The position numbers and the translations under genes are program-made. Under the pieces are notes generated by a model that was not told where the DNA came from, searched no databases, and was given only the letters and a program-made list of their open reading frames with translations. This document shows, piece after piece, positions 9,044 to 17,903 of a stretch of 64,000 bases of DNA. The stretch's first letter is position 1; every line of letters begins with the position of its first letter. Source of the DNA: Sphingopyxis sp. (GTDB lineage Bacteria > Pseudomonadota > Alphaproteobacteria > Sphingomonadales > Sphingomonadaceae); contig NVXM01000004.1 in assembly GCA_002733865.1 (NCBI GenBank), positions 146,350 to 210,349 on the forward strand, given 5' to 3'.

Positions 9044-10375
9044 CTAGTGATCAGCAAAATATTCATCAACCAGCGTCCGGATATCAAGACGCGCTTTCAG
9101 TCGCGCCGCTAGCAATGCCATGCCGCTGATTTTGCGCTGGACGAACAGCAGATCGGTCGGGGGGATATGCCAGGCGGCCCTGTCTGCCGCCACACCCATG
9201 CCCTGATCGCGCAAAGGCTCGACGAAGCTGCGATCGCCAAAATCAAATGCGCCCGGGCGATTGAGTTTGTCGATGATCACATCAATCATCGCATCAACCC
9301 GGTCGCGATGGCGGGCTATGGCGACGGCGCTGACAAAACCGGCGGCCGCTGCTTCTTCGCGTACCCTGTCGCGATCACCGGCCAGGGCGGCAAGCATCAG
9401 TCGTTTATAGCCTTGAGCAATTTCGGGATCGATCGGCCTTGCCGCACCAAAATCGAGCAACACCAGCTTCCCGCTGTCCGGTTGATAGCGATAATTGGCA
9501 AAATTGGGATCCGACTGAATGACTCCAAATTCAAATATTTCACGCATCACCAGCTTGAACAACAGATGCATCGCCCTGTCCCGGACTTCTTGCGGGGCAT
9601 CCACAAGAGTCTCGATCGCCCTGCCCTCGATATATTGCATCGCCAGCACCTGGTCCGTGGTAAATTCTTCGTCGAGAACCGGGATGAGATATTCAGGCGC
9701 ATCAGCCAGTAGTTCGCCGAACAGGGTCAGATAGCGGCCCTCCCGTACATAATCCGCCTCCTCATTAAGCTGCTTTTTGGCTTCCGCCAGCAGCGGTGCG
9801 ATATCGAGCTCAGGGGGCAGAAGGTTGGAAATCCGCAATAGCGTCGCGACATTGTCGACGTCGGCATCGATGCTCTCCCGGACGCCGGGATACTGCACCT
9901 TGATCGCCAGATCGCGGCCATCGGGTGTTTTCGCTCGGTGAACCTGTCCGATCGAGGCTGCCGCAATCGGCGTCGCGCCAAAACGCGCAAAACGCTTCCG
10001 CCAGTCCGGTCCCCACTGTTTCGCCAACACGCGTTCCAGCTGCTGCGGCGGCATCCGGTGCGCATTGTCCCGCAGCCGTGCCATGATCTCGGTCAATTCC
10101 GGAGGCAGCATGTCTCCGGCGTCCAGCGAGATCATCTGCCCCAGTTTCATCGCAGCACCGCGCAAGTGAGACAGTCGGTCAGCCATCCTCCCGGCATTGG
10201 CCGGGGTCAGCATCATGTCCCGCACGGTCGGCCGATCACCCTCGGCCAGACGCCGGGCACCTTCGGCAAGCATGCCGCCGGCAACGCCACCAGCCAGGCG
10301 CCCGAATTGCCCGAGACGAGATAGTCGCCCCTGCGGCACCGCACGGTTTCGTCTGCCCTTGCGATGGTCGGTCAC
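9044..10375 (-). CDS. ABC1/AarF-domain (UbiB/ADCK-type) atypical kinase
   Basis: 443 residues from a GTG at 10375. Longer in-frame starts would overlap the DUF427 gene heavily. The family hallmarks are the KLGQMISLDAG segment (KxGQ motif), ASIGQVHRA, LAIKVQYPG, a QSDPNFANYRY loop in place of QTDPHFGNF, and LLDFGAAR (metal-binding DFG). These kinases or ATPases support ubiquinone biosynthesis or lipid handling. The gene lies four bases after the DUF427 stop and is probably co-transcribed with it. It is a general gene, not part of the catabolic clusters. Confidence 0.88.
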   Translation of the reverse strand: MTDHRKGRRNRAVPQGRLSRLGQFGRLAGGVAGGMLAEGARRLAEGDRPTVRDMMLTPANAGRMADRLSHLRGAAMKLGQMISLDAGDMLPPELTEIMARLRDNAHRMPPQQLERVLAKQWGPDWRKRFARFGATPIAAASIGQVHRAKTPDGRDLAIKVQYPGVRESIDADVDNVATLLRISNLLPPELDIAPLLAEAKKQLNEEADYVREGRYLTLFGELLADAPEYLIPVLDEEFTTDQVLAMQYIEGRAIETLVDAPQEVRDRAMHLLFKLVMREIFEFGVIQSDPNFANYRYQPDSGKLVLLDFGAARPIDPEIAQGYKRLMLAALAGDRDRVREEAAAAGFVSAVAIARHRDRVDAMIDVIIDKLNRPGAFDFGDRSFVEPLRDQGMGVAADRAAWHIPPTDLLFVQRKISGMALLAARLKARLDIRTLVDEYFADH

Positions 10376-10379
10376 AACT

Positions 10380-10874
10380 TTACCATCCACGGCTGCCGGG
10401 CACGCCCTTGAACGGCCCTGCCAGCTTGCTGGTGATCCAGCCGCCATAGAATTCGCCGGGCTGCGGAATGACGGTTTCGCCATCGACACTGCACCGGTCA
10501 AAGGGCGCGGCGTAAAAAGCGACATGATCGCGCAGGATCACAAATTCGGCGCTCGGGCTGGGGTAGCTCCAACCGACGCGTGACAACAGGCTGTCGCCGA
10601 CAACGACGTCCCAATAGACGGCCGCCCCTTTCCACTCGCAAAAGGAACTGCCTTCCGCTCTGCGCAATGTTCCGGCAGCGATATCGGACATCGGAATATA
10701 ATAGCTGGGCGGATGGCTGGTCTCCAGCGTCCGTACGCTGTTCCGCGTATCGGCGATAATCTGTCCCCGATGCTCGATCATGATCCGCGAACTGCAAGGC
10801 TCCGCGACCGCTGGACGGGGATAGTTCCAGACGCTCTCCTGGCCCACAGCAATCGGATCGGGCTTCGGCCTCAT
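10380..10874 (-). CDS. DUF427-family protein
   Basis: 164 residues. The central region IIADTRNSVRTLETSHPPSYYIPMSDI, followed by FCEWKGAAVYWDV and WSYPSPSAEFVILRDHVAFYAAPFDRC, is the DUF427 pattern, a small beta-rich fold of unknown biochemical function. No signal peptide is visible. It directly precedes the ABC1 kinase gene on the minus strand. The 212 bases upstream (10875-11086) show no convincing gene or site. Confidence 0.85.
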   Translation of the reverse strand: MRPKPDPIAVGQESVWNYPRPAVAEPCSSRIMIEHRGQIIADTRNSVRTLETSHPPSYYIPMSDIAAGTLRRAEGSSFCEWKGAAVYWDVVVGDSLLSRVGWSYPSPSAEFVILRDHVAFYAAPFDRCSVDGETVIPQPGEFYGGWITSKLAGPFKGVPGSRGW

Positions 10875-11086
10875 GTTCGCCGACTTTCGGTAGCGTTCCA
10901 GCCGGCCAAGCTTCTGATAGCGGCCTTACTCGACCATTGTGACATATTATACGCTCCGTTCCGCCTGGCGAACGCCAAGCATGCGCTCTTCCTGCTCACA
11001 TATTCGGCACGACGCCATACGGCTGAAAGGCCAATGTTCTGCAAATTGCTGTCAGCGGACCGGGACTGGCCGCAATGATCCCGGCC

Positions 11087-11527
11087 TTAAAACGCGGCCA
11101 GCGCCAGCGTGGCCAGGCCCAGGCCGAGAGACAGCAGAATCCGCAGCCTCAGCATCCAGTCCGGCATCAGATTCAACCGGTTCAGTCGCACATCAACCCA
11201 CAAGACGGCGATCAGGGCGATGCCCAGCAAAGCGAGCGACGGACCGGGCCACGTGCTACCGATCATCCAGGGGATGCCGCTCGCGACCGCCACCAGACTG
11301 GGCACCACCGCGACACTATATACCCACTGCGGCGCGCCGGGGCTGGCCACCGCCAGGCCCCACCAGAAGCCGCCCAAAAAACTGAAGATCAAAGCCGCGT
11401 ATAAATATCCCGCGCTCAGCGCGATATAACGCGTGTTCTCGTCGAATACGGCGATGAGGCAAAAGAGTTGCGGCAACAGCCCAGCCAATCCCAGAAATGT
11501 CGCTGAAAAAGAGAGCTTGTTGTTCAC
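11087..11527 (-). CDS. DUF3429-family small membrane protein
   Basis: 146 residues, almost all hydrophobic, with about five transmembrane segments. The arrangement FLGLAGLLPQLFCL, YAALIFSFLGGFWWGLAV, YSVAVVPSLVAVASGIPWM and MLRLRILLSLGLGLATLALAAF fits DUF3429 inner-membrane proteins. It stands alone between the DUF427 and exported-protein genes. Function unknown. Confidence 0.82.
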   Translation of the reverse strand: MNNKLSFSATFLGLAGLLPQLFCLIAVFDENTRYIALSAGYLYAALIFSFLGGFWWGLAVASPGAPQWVYSVAVVPSLVAVASGIPWMIGSTWPGPSLALLGIALIAVLWVDVRLNRLNLMPDWMLRLRILLSLGLGLATLALAAF

Positions 11528-11606
11528 GAGATGTCCTGTCGGCGGTTGCGGTCCCTGTTTGCCTATCTGCTTTATATTTCTGGATTTTTCAATCGCAGAC
11601 TGAGAA

Positions 11607-11624
11607 GCCGGGCCGCATCCCGGC
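11607..11624 (-). terminator. Weak hairpin after the exported-protein gene
   Basis: GCCGGG (11607-11612) and CCCGGC (11619-11624) can pair around a six-base loop. On the minus strand the hairpin is followed only by TTCTC, so this is a weak terminator candidate in the otherwise empty 11528-11727 gap. Confidence 0.3.
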
Positions 11625-11727
11625 CGACAGGTCCGGTAGGCCGAGCAGCGATTAGACCAGCGCAGACTTCAGAAGCGCATGACTTTCCGGCAGGACTTCC
11701 GGAAGACCGCCGTCTCTCGCAAAGGCA

Positions 11728-12519
11728 TCAATCCGCGGGTCCGGGCAGCATAGCGGCCGGGGGCTCAAACAGCGCTGGATCAATCTCTTCGTTGACGCGG
11801 GTCGTCGTCCAGAACACCTCGTTCGATTTCCGCCCGTCATAATAGAGCGTGACATGCCGTGCCTGCAGCCAGCGCGGATTGTCCAGCTCGACAAAATCAT
11901 CATAGGTCCGGTGATGCCACCCCTTCGGCGTACGAAAGCCCATCGAGCGGATAGCGTGGCTTTGCTGATCGATGCCGAACAGCGTTTCCCCGCCCTTGGG
12001 ATCGGTCAACAGAACCATGAACAGCGGATGGCCATCAATCCTGTCATCGGCCAGTCTGGTGGCGGTAAAGCCGGGTTTGTCGGCCTGACGGATAATCCCG
12101 AAACCAAAATTGCTGGCCCAGAATGCATCGGCCTCCGCCTTCGGTGTAATACCCCGCTCGGTCCAGGTCGTCTGTCCGTCAAAGCCGACTTCGAACAGCA
12201 GCTTGTCGCCCGATTTGGCGATGATCCGGACCTTGCCCTCCGCCCCGTGGGCCGCTTCCCGATCCGCATCGAATATCCGCCACATCCGGTAATCATCCGC
12301 GATTGAGCGCGGCTCCGGCCCCTTTGGCCCGTAGAATATGGCATGGCCGGACAGGCTCAGCGTTTGGGCATTGGCCCAGCCGTCACCGCCAGCAGCCTCT
12401 CGGGCAAGGGCGAGTATCTCGTTGCCGGACAGATCCGCCTCCGCACGCGCGCCGGTCAGGGGAAGCATGAGCCCGAGAGCCATCAAGACAAACAGATCAA
12501 AAAATCGAAACAAACGCAT
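11728..12519 (-). CDS. Exported protein of unknown function (lipoprotein-localisation-like fold suspected)
   Basis: 263 residues with a clear signal peptide (about 1-26, MALGLMLPLTGARAEA). The mature part starts ILALAREAAGGDGWANAQTLSLSGHA and continues with many alternating strands such as KVRIIAKSGDKLLFEVGFDGQTTW. The opening, an alpha segment followed by a long antiparallel sheet, resembles periplasmic proteins of the LolA/LolB-like type that bind lipids. That is a fold-level impression only. It stands alone, with a hairpin (12537-12564) separating it from the TonB receptor gene. I do not recognise a family name. Confidence 0.7.
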   Translation of the reverse strand: MRLFRFFDLFVLMALGLMLPLTGARAEADLSGNEILALAREAAGGDGWANAQTLSLSGHAIFYGPKGPEPRSIADDYRMWRIFDADREAAHGAEGKVRIIAKSGDKLLFEVGFDGQTTWTERGITPKAEADAFWASNFGFGIIRQADKPGFTATRLADDRIDGHPLFMVLLTDPKGGETLFGIDQQSHAIRSMGFRTPKGWHHRTYDDFVELDNPRWLQARHVTLYYDGRKSNEVFWTTTRVNEEIDPALFEPPAAMLPGPAD

Positions 12520-12536
12520 CGTCGATCTCCCGTATT

Positions 12537-12564
12537 AGAAAGCCGCTCAATGGAGCGGCTTTCT
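12537..12564 (-). terminator. Hairpin between TonB receptor and exported-protein gene
   Basis: AGAAAGCCGCTC (12537-12548) pairs perfectly with GAGCGGCTTTCT (12553-12564) around AATG. It lies 29 bases past the receptor stop on the minus strand. No long T run follows, but the 12-bp stem ends in A/T pairs. Confidence 0.65.
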
Positions 12565-12592
12565 GTTGTCCCGAGTTGCGACCTTCGGGGCT

Positions 12593-15034
12593 TTAATATT
12601 TGGCAGTCAGCACCACGCCAAACCGTCGGCCAGGACGCAAACCGGCGACAAAGCTCCGCTGGAAGCTGGCATCGGCATCGGCATAACGGAGGATTTGCGC
12701 GACCGCATCTTCATCAAACAGGTTCTTCACATAGCCCTGGATCTGGAAATTCTCATTCTCAAAACCAAGCCGGACATCGGTCACAACCGATCCACCCGTT
12801 TTCGCCAGATTGTGGACCTGAGCGAAGCTGCTTGAAATCAGGGTAACATTGCCACCGGCAAATATTTTCCAGCCGCTGTCGCCAATATCGGTGCGGTAAT
12901 CGACGTCGGCAAAGATCTGATGAACCGGCGCACGCGGAATACGCTTGCCCTTGATCGACCCGAACAGAGACTGGCATTCCGCATCCGGAAACTGGTCGCC
13001 GGTCGAACAATTGACCAGACCATCATCGGCGACGTCATCCAGCACACCCTGGTTTTCATCGACGCCATTCTTGAATTTGGAATCGGCCAGTGAATAATTG
13101 GCAGTAAACGTCAGATTGCGGCCGGGTCGCGCGACCAGCTCCAGTTCCAGACCATTGACCCGAGCGTCGCCGGCATTCACGATGGAACTGACCCGGTTGG
13201 GCGGGAGGAACACGGTCTGGGTCAACTGATATCCGCTGATCTCGTTATGAAATAACGCCAGATTGGCGGTTAAAGCGCCGTCCAGAAACTGATTTTTGAT
13301 GCCGATTTCATAGGCATCGACTTCTTCCTCGTTAAACGTGGGCTGGTTGGCCAGAATTGCCAGCACGTCGTTGAACCCGCCCGGCTTCTGGCCTTGCGCA
13401 AAGGAAGCGTAGAGAAGATTGTCGGGTGAGAGCTTATAGTCAACCAGCACCCGCGGCGTGAATTTTTTGAACTTTGCCGTGGACACAACCGGAGCCGGCA
13501 GTGGGTCGCCCGCGTTACGGCTGATCGCGGACTGGTCGATCGTCTCCTCGGAATAGCGCCCTTCAACACTGAGCGTAAAATTCTCGAACAGCTCAACGCT
13601 GGCGGAACCAAAGATCGCCCAGTTCTGAATATCGAGATTATTGGAGTTGCGGGGAACGATGACGGTCCCGGCAGCTGCCGGATCGGTCAAAAAGCTGAAG
13701 AAGCAACCGCGAGCCGGTGAGCAGAGTTGAGCCACGCGCGCATCAGAATTTGCCTGCGCCCGGGCATTCGCGTCGGCCGGCAGCGTCCGGATGTCGCGAC
13801 TATCATTGCTCTGATCAAAATAATAACCGCCGATCATTAAGTCGAACCGGTCGCCATCATAGGCCAGCCGGATCTCCTGCGAAAAATCCTCCGTTTTTCC
13901 TGCAGTAGCGAAGGAAAAGTCGGTGGGAGGGCCGTTTACAATACCGATGCCGCCCGGTCCGGCAGGAAAGGTTGCAAAGGTTGCCGGCTGAAAACTGGTC
14001 GGCAAATAATCGCCATCGGTTTCGGTCCGGCTCGTGACCCGATTATATCCGGTCAGCGACGTCAGGGTGACGTGATCATTGATTTCATAGTCCATTCGCA
14101 GGCTGGCGTTGAACGTTTCTCGCTCCAACCCGACATCTGCGCCGTTATTGGCGAATTGCCGGGTATAGTCGGTGTTGACCTGTCCTGGCTTGATCGTACC
14201 GCAGAAATAACGACCCGCGCCGCCATAGAAACTGCCATTGTCAAACAGACAATTATTGTCGGCAACACTGGTCGCGAAAAGCGCTGGCTGACCATCATCT
14301 GTCTTGTTGTAATAGGTCCGCAGCTGAGCCGTCAAAGGCCCGCCACCGTCATAGGCAAAGCCGCCGGAGAAAGAGTAAGACTTCTGCTTGCCGACCTTGT
14401 TGCCATCATAGAGATTGGTATATTCGCCGCCATATTCATAATAGCGCCCGGAAGCAAAGGCGGTGATGGAATCGGTTACCGGGCCACGAATATTGGCGTT
14501 GATATCAAACCGGCTGTGCTCCGATATGTCGGCAGAAATCGATCCTGTCAGACGATCCGCCTGGGTTTTGGAAATGATGTTGATCGCGCCGGAATAGGTG
14601 TTCCGTCCATAGAGCGCGCTCTGCGGTCCTTTCACGACCTCGATCCGCTCGATATTGTCGACCGCATAATCGCCAACAGAGCCGCTGAAATAAATGCCGT
14701 CGATGAACACGGCGACGCCTGAGTCGCCGAGAATATTGGCCTGGCCACGAATGACCGGCCGATTGGAATCACGGCCGAAACTGTCGTCAAAGGTCAGGCC
14801 AGCTGTTACTTTTGAAATATCGGCCACGCTGTCCAGCGCCAGATTGTCGATCGTGCCCGACCCGACCACCGCGACTGAAGCTGGCACTTCCTGCAAATTC
14901 TCCGAAACTTTGCGCGCGGTAACGATGATCACGTTCGAGTCGTCGGCGTTTTCACCGGATACAGGCTGGGCAAAAGCAGGGGCCGGAACGGCGGCAACCG
15001 CGGCCATTAGCAGATATTTGTAAGAATATTTCAT
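12593..15034 (-). CDS. TonB-dependent outer-membrane receptor
   Basis: 813 residues. The signal peptide covers about 1-22 (AAVPAPAFAQ). The TonB-box-like DSNVIIVTARK is followed by a plug domain with NLQEVPASVAVVG, PVIRGQANILG and EVVKGPQSALYGRNTYSGAINI. The barrel ends RFGVVLTAKY. The length is typical of sphingomonad receptors for organic substrates. It is divergent from the DUF1330 operon at 15312. The 277-base gap holds two palindromes (15105-15120 and 15282-15297), the first 71 bases before this start. It probably imports the substrate of the regulon; no iron-uptake genes are nearby. Confidence 0.95.
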   Translation of the reverse strand: MKYSYKYLLMAAVAAVPAPAFAQPVSGENADDSNVIIVTARKVSENLQEVPASVAVVGSGTIDNLALDSVADISKVTAGLTFDDSFGRDSNRPVIRGQANILGDSGVAVFIDGIYFSGSVGDYAVDNIERIEVVKGPQSALYGRNTYSGAINIISKTQADRLTGSISADISEHSRFDINANIRGPVTDSITAFASGRYYEYGGEYTNLYDGNKVGKQKSYSFSGGFAYDGGGPLTAQLRTYYNKTDDGQPALFATSVADNNCLFDNGSFYGGAGRYFCGTIKPGQVNTDYTRQFANNGADVGLERETFNASLRMDYEINDHVTLTSLTGYNRVTSRTETDGDYLPTSFQPATFATFPAGPGGIGIVNGPPTDFSFATAGKTEDFSQEIRLAYDGDRFDLMIGGYYFDQSNDSRDIRTLPADANARAQANSDARVAQLCSPARGCFFSFLTDPAAAGTVIVPRNSNNLDIQNWAIFGSASVELFENFTLSVEGRYSEETIDQSAISRNAGDPLPAPVVSTAKFKKFTPRVLVDYKLSPDNLLYASFAQGQKPGGFNDVLAILANQPTFNEEEVDAYEIGIKNQFLDGALTANLALFHNEISGYQLTQTVFLPPNRVSSIVNAGDARVNGLELELVARPGRNLTFTANYSLADSKFKNGVDENQGVLDDVADDGLVNCSTGDQFPDAECQSLFGSIKGKRIPRAPVHQIFADVDYRTDIGDSGWKIFAGGNVTLISSSFAQVHNLAKTGGSVVTDVRLGFENENFQIQGYVKNLFDEDAVAQILRYADADASFQRSFVAGLRPGRRFGVVLTAKY

Positions 15035-15104
15035 TAGAGTTCTCCCTGATACCAGCTGCGCTGATTTTCTTTTCCTCCATCACGAAATTCTCACTGGAAG
15101 TATA

Positions 15105-15120
15105 ATTTGTCCAGACAAAT
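15105..15120. promoter_or_regulatory. HutC/GntR-type operator, site 1
   Basis: ATTTGTCCAGACAAAT, a palindrome broken at only one central base pair, 71 bases before the TonB receptor start (minus strand). It is the same 16-bp element as the copies at 15282, 34072, 35912, 38527, 44895 and 53787. Confidence 0.75.
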
Positions 15121-15281
15121 TTTTGAGTCGGCTGACAGAATTGGTAGACTGTCGCAATTTTGCAACGTCCCTTTGGCGGTTTTCCGGGATTTCCGAAGGA
15201 GAGCACTCTCGCCGCATAACTTTCAGTTCGCCTGAATTTCGGTAGTGCAATTAGAGATTGCATTACGACGCAATGCGGTTA

Positions 15282-15297
15282 ATTTGTCCGGACAACT
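15282..15297. promoter_or_regulatory. HutC/GntR-type operator, site 2
   Basis: ATTTGTCCGGACAACT, one outer mismatch from a perfect palindrome. It ends 15 bases before the DUF1330 start, just upstream of the GGAGAG ribosome site. That position would block RNA polymerase early in transcription of the 15312-19564 operon. Confidence 0.75.
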
Positions 15298-15311
15298 TTT
15301 GGAGAGCCCTT

Positions 15312-15617
15312 ATGCCAGCCTATATGATCGTCACGGCGAAAATCACCGACAGAGACGCCTTCATTGCCGGATATGGCGCCAAAGCCGGTGCGCTGGTGGA
15401 GAAATTTGGCGGGAAATATGTGCTCCGCGGTCCAGGCGCCGAACTGCTGGAAGGCGATTTTGGTGATGGCGCTTCGATGGTCATATCGGAATGGCCTGAT
15501 ATCGCGGCGGCAAAGGCTTTTTGGAACAGCCCGGAATATCAGGAAGTGAAGAAGATGCGCGAAGATTGCGCCGAATGTCAGGTTCTTCTGATCGAGAGCC
15601 CGACAATAAATGGCTGA
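15312..15617 (+). CDS. DUF1330-family small protein
   Basis: 101 residues from the ATG at 15312, which has GGAGAG just before it. An in-frame ATG at 15258 would begin upstream of the operator and is rejected. The sequence PAYMIVTAKITDRDAFIAGYGA, then GGKYVLRGPGAELLEGDFG and SEWPDIAAAKAFWNSPEYQEVKKMRE, is the DUF1330 dimeric alpha/beta-barrel (ferredoxin-like) pattern. Members are small, probably ligand-binding or isomerase-like proteins often found in catabolic operons. It is the first gene of a seven-gene operon ending at 19564 and overlaps the next gene by eight bases. Confidence 0.88.
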   Translation: MPAYMIVTAKITDRDAFIAGYGAKAGALVEKFGGKYVLRGPGAELLEGDFGDGASMVISEWPDIAAAKAFWNSPEYQEVKKMREDCAECQVLLIESPTING

Positions 15618-16083
15618 TATTATCAGACGCACGACGTTAATGGTCCGCGATGGCGACCGCGCCGTGCACTGGTATCAGACTGTCTTCGGTATGACAAAAT
15701 GGATGGACACCCCCTTCACCCTGTCCGGCACCCAGCTTGCAGCAGGAAAAAAGGGGGATGAGACCCGGCTGATCATCCTGAAATGCGAAGATGATCTGAT
15801 CGGGATGATCGGATTGCTGGAATGGCTGGATCCCAAACAGGATGCACCGGCAGAGCTGCCAACCGAAATCGCATTTGGCGCACCGATTTTTGTCGTCGCG
15901 GCGGAGGACGCCGAGGCTACGCTGGAACGCGCCCGTGCACTCGGCTCGCGCATCCACTGCGAGCCACGCGAATGGCAAGTGACCGGCGCGGATGGCAAGC
16001 AGAGGGATATGATCGGTTGCTCGTTCTGGGATCTTGATGGCTATTTTTACGAACTGAACCAGATCGTGACGGTCTGCGACTAG
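15610..16083 (+). CDS. VOC-superfamily protein
   Basis: 157 residues. It opens RRTTLMVRDGDRAVHWYQTVFGMTKWMD, the beta-alpha-beta start of a VOC module. A second half has GAPIFVVAAEDAEATLERARALG and ends MIGCSFWDLDGYFYELNQI. The first expected metal-ligand position holds Thr rather than His, so a classical metal site is doubtful. The Glu in FYELN is present. It is followed without a gap by a second VOC gene, which suggests a pair acting together. Confidence 0.85.
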   Translation: MADIIRRTTLMVRDGDRAVHWYQTVFGMTKWMDTPFTLSGTQLAAGKKGDETRLIILKCEDDLIGMIGLLEWLDPKQDAPAELPTEIAFGAPIFVVAAEDAEATLERARALGSRIHCEPREWQVTGADGKQRDMIGCSFWDLDGYFYELNQIVTVCD

Positions 16084-16551
16084 ATGGCGGACAAACAACC
16101 ATCTAACCAGCCCGTCCGCTTTCAGCGCGCCAATTTCGTTGTCGAGGATATTGACAGGGCCCTGACCTTTTATCGCGATATACTGGGTTTCGAAGTGACC
16201 TTTCGCAAAGGGCATAATCCCGACAGCTATTCCATTCCCGTGTTCGAGATTCCGGATGGCGCAGAGCTGGATTTCGCGATCCTCTCGCTGCCGGGCCAGC
16301 CGCGCGTCATGGCGCTGTCAGGGATCAAAAACGTACCCCTCAAGGCAATTCCCTATCCGCGGCGCAGCGCGATTGTGCTCGATGTCGCCGATCCGGACAA
16401 GGTGATGGAGGAGAGCGCGGCATTGGGCTTGAAGGTCTACGAAGAAGGCCGCCTCCAAACCCATGACGGGAGGATCGGGCGAGAGATTGGCATTGTCGAT
16501 TTCGATGACAATCTGACGGTCATCTACCGAATTCCGGAAACACAGGCATGA
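16084..16551 (+). CDS. VOC-superfamily protein
   Basis: 155 residues. The ATG follows the previous TAG directly. Typical VOC segments are QRANFVVEDIDRALTFYRDILGFEV at the start and RRSAIVLDVADPDKVMEESAALGLKVYEE in the second half, ending GREIGIVDFDDNLTVIYR. The Glu/His metal set is incomplete: the opening residue is Asn and the final strand has IVDFDDN with VIYR. The protein may bind a ligand rather than be a canonical dioxygenase. Overlaps the MFS gene by four bases (ATGA). Confidence 0.83.
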   Translation: MADKQPSNQPVRFQRANFVVEDIDRALTFYRDILGFEVTFRKGHNPDSYSIPVFEIPDGAELDFAILSLPGQPRVMALSGIKNVPLKAIPYPRRSAIVLDVADPDKVMEESAALGLKVYEEGRLQTHDGRIGREIGIVDFDDNLTVIYRIPETQA

Positions 16552-17903
16552 ACGAAGGTTTGGCAGCAGCGGATGATCTACCATCTGCTGTGGCCAAACC
16601 TTATCCCAGCGCTGCGGCCGGCTGGTTCATGGTGGTGCTGCTGACCATCGCTTATATTTTCAGTTTTGTGGATCGCTATATCCTTGGTTTGCTGATTGAG
16701 CCGATCAAGGCCGAATTTGGCCTTTCCGATCGATCGATTGGCTGGCTGCTCAGCGCCTTCACCCTGATCTACGGCTTTGTCGGTATTTTCATGGGCTGGC
16801 TGATTGACCGGGGCAAACGGATCTGGATCGTATCGGTCGGCGTCGCCTTGTGGTCCATCGCCACCGTCGCAACCGGCACCGCCAAGAATTTCGGCCAGCT
16901 CTTTGCCGCTCGCATGGGCGTCGGCGTCGGTGAAGCGACCCTGAGTCCCGCAGCCTTTTCGATGATCGGCGACAGCTTTCCCACCGAAAAGCGGGGCAAA
17001 CCGATCGCCTTTTATTCGTCTGCGCTGCCCATCGGTGCCGGTCTTGCCTCTCTGCTCAGCGGCGCGATCATCGCCTGGACCGCGTCCGGAGGTACCCAGT
17101 CGCTGCCCCTGTTCGGGGATTTGTCGCCGTGGCGCTTCACCCTGATCATCGTCGGCCTGCCGGGTCTGGTATTCGCGCTGTTTTTCCTGCTGATGAAAGA
17201 ACCGGCCAGACGACCGGCAACCGCGGCATCCGATGTCATCAGCGGCAGCGGCTTCATCGATGCCCTGAAATATATATGGCGCAACCGCCTGCTCTATCTC
17301 GGTTTTCTGCTGCTGATCGGAACGATGACGGCTATCGCTTATAGTCAGGGTTTTCTGGCACCGACGTTTGAACGGACCTGGGGCTGGTCGCCACAAAAAT
17401 ATGCTTTTGCCAATGGCGTTGCCCTGCTGGTGATCGGCCCCGCCAATATGCTGATCATGGGATCGATTTCCGACTGGTGGACAAAGAAAGGCGTCAAGGA
17501 TGCGTCTTTGCGGTTGCTGTATATTGGCTTTCTGATCATGGTTCCGACCGCCTCGCTGCCCCTCTTCATGCCGACCGCAGAACTGGCTTTTGCCATATTG
17601 TGCATCAACACCGTCGGCATCGGGATTGTATCAGCCATCGGGGTCACGGCCTTGCTCGTCATCACCCCGGCGCAGGTGCGCGGCCAGATTGTCGCCATCT
17701 ATTATCTGTCGATCAGCTGGTTCGGGTCTCTCGGTCCCATCATGGTTGGCGAACTGTCGAGCGGCGTCTTTGGGGAGAATAATATCCGCTATGCGGTGGC
17801 GACCGTTCCGTTCCTGTTCGGCGTGATTCCGCTCCTGATGATGCCCCTCACCCGCCGCCTCTATCGAGCGCAGATGGAACGGTTGAAGGGCACGACCGAA
17901 TGA
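16548..17903 (+). CDS. MFS transporter (spinster-like)
   Basis: 451 residues with about twelve transmembrane helices. The protein has IAYIFSFVDRYILGLLIEPIKAEFGLSD at TM1 and GFVGIFMGWLIDRGKRIWI at the TM2-3 loop, the MFS signature. RMGVGVGEATLSPAAFSMIGDSFPTEKRGK lies at TM4-5. This layout is that of the spinster-like MFS group common in sphingomonad catabolic clusters. It probably moves the organic acid substrate or an intermediate across the inner membrane after TonB-driven entry. Joined to both neighbours by ATGA overlaps. Confidence 0.92.
   Translation: MNEGLAAADDLPSAVAKPYPSAAAGWFMVVLLTIAYIFSFVDRYILGLLIEPIKAEFGLSDRSIGWLLSAFTLIYGFVGIFMGWLIDRGKRIWIVSVGVALWSIATVATGTAKNFGQLFAARMGVGVGEATLSPAAFSMIGDSFPTEKRGKPIAFYSSALPIGAGLASLLSGAIIAWTASGGTQSLPLFGDLSPWRFTLIIVGLPGLVFALFFLLMKEPARRPATAASDVISGSGFIDALKYIWRNRLLYLGFLLLIGTMTAIAYSQGFLAPTFERTWGWSPQKYAFANGVALLVIGPANMLIMGSISDWWTKKGVKDASLRLLYIGFLIMVPTASLPLFMPTAELAFAILCINTVGIGIVSAIGVTALLVITPAQVRGQIVAIYYLSISWFGSLGPIMVGELSSGVFGENNIRYAVATVPFLFGVIPLLMMPLTRRLYRAQMERLKGTTE

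Noticed and set aside
10875..11727. Search for small genes or RNA in the two gaps around the DUF3429 gene
   Set aside because: No frame with a ribosome site and no strong RNA fold was seen; only a weak hairpin at 11607-11624.
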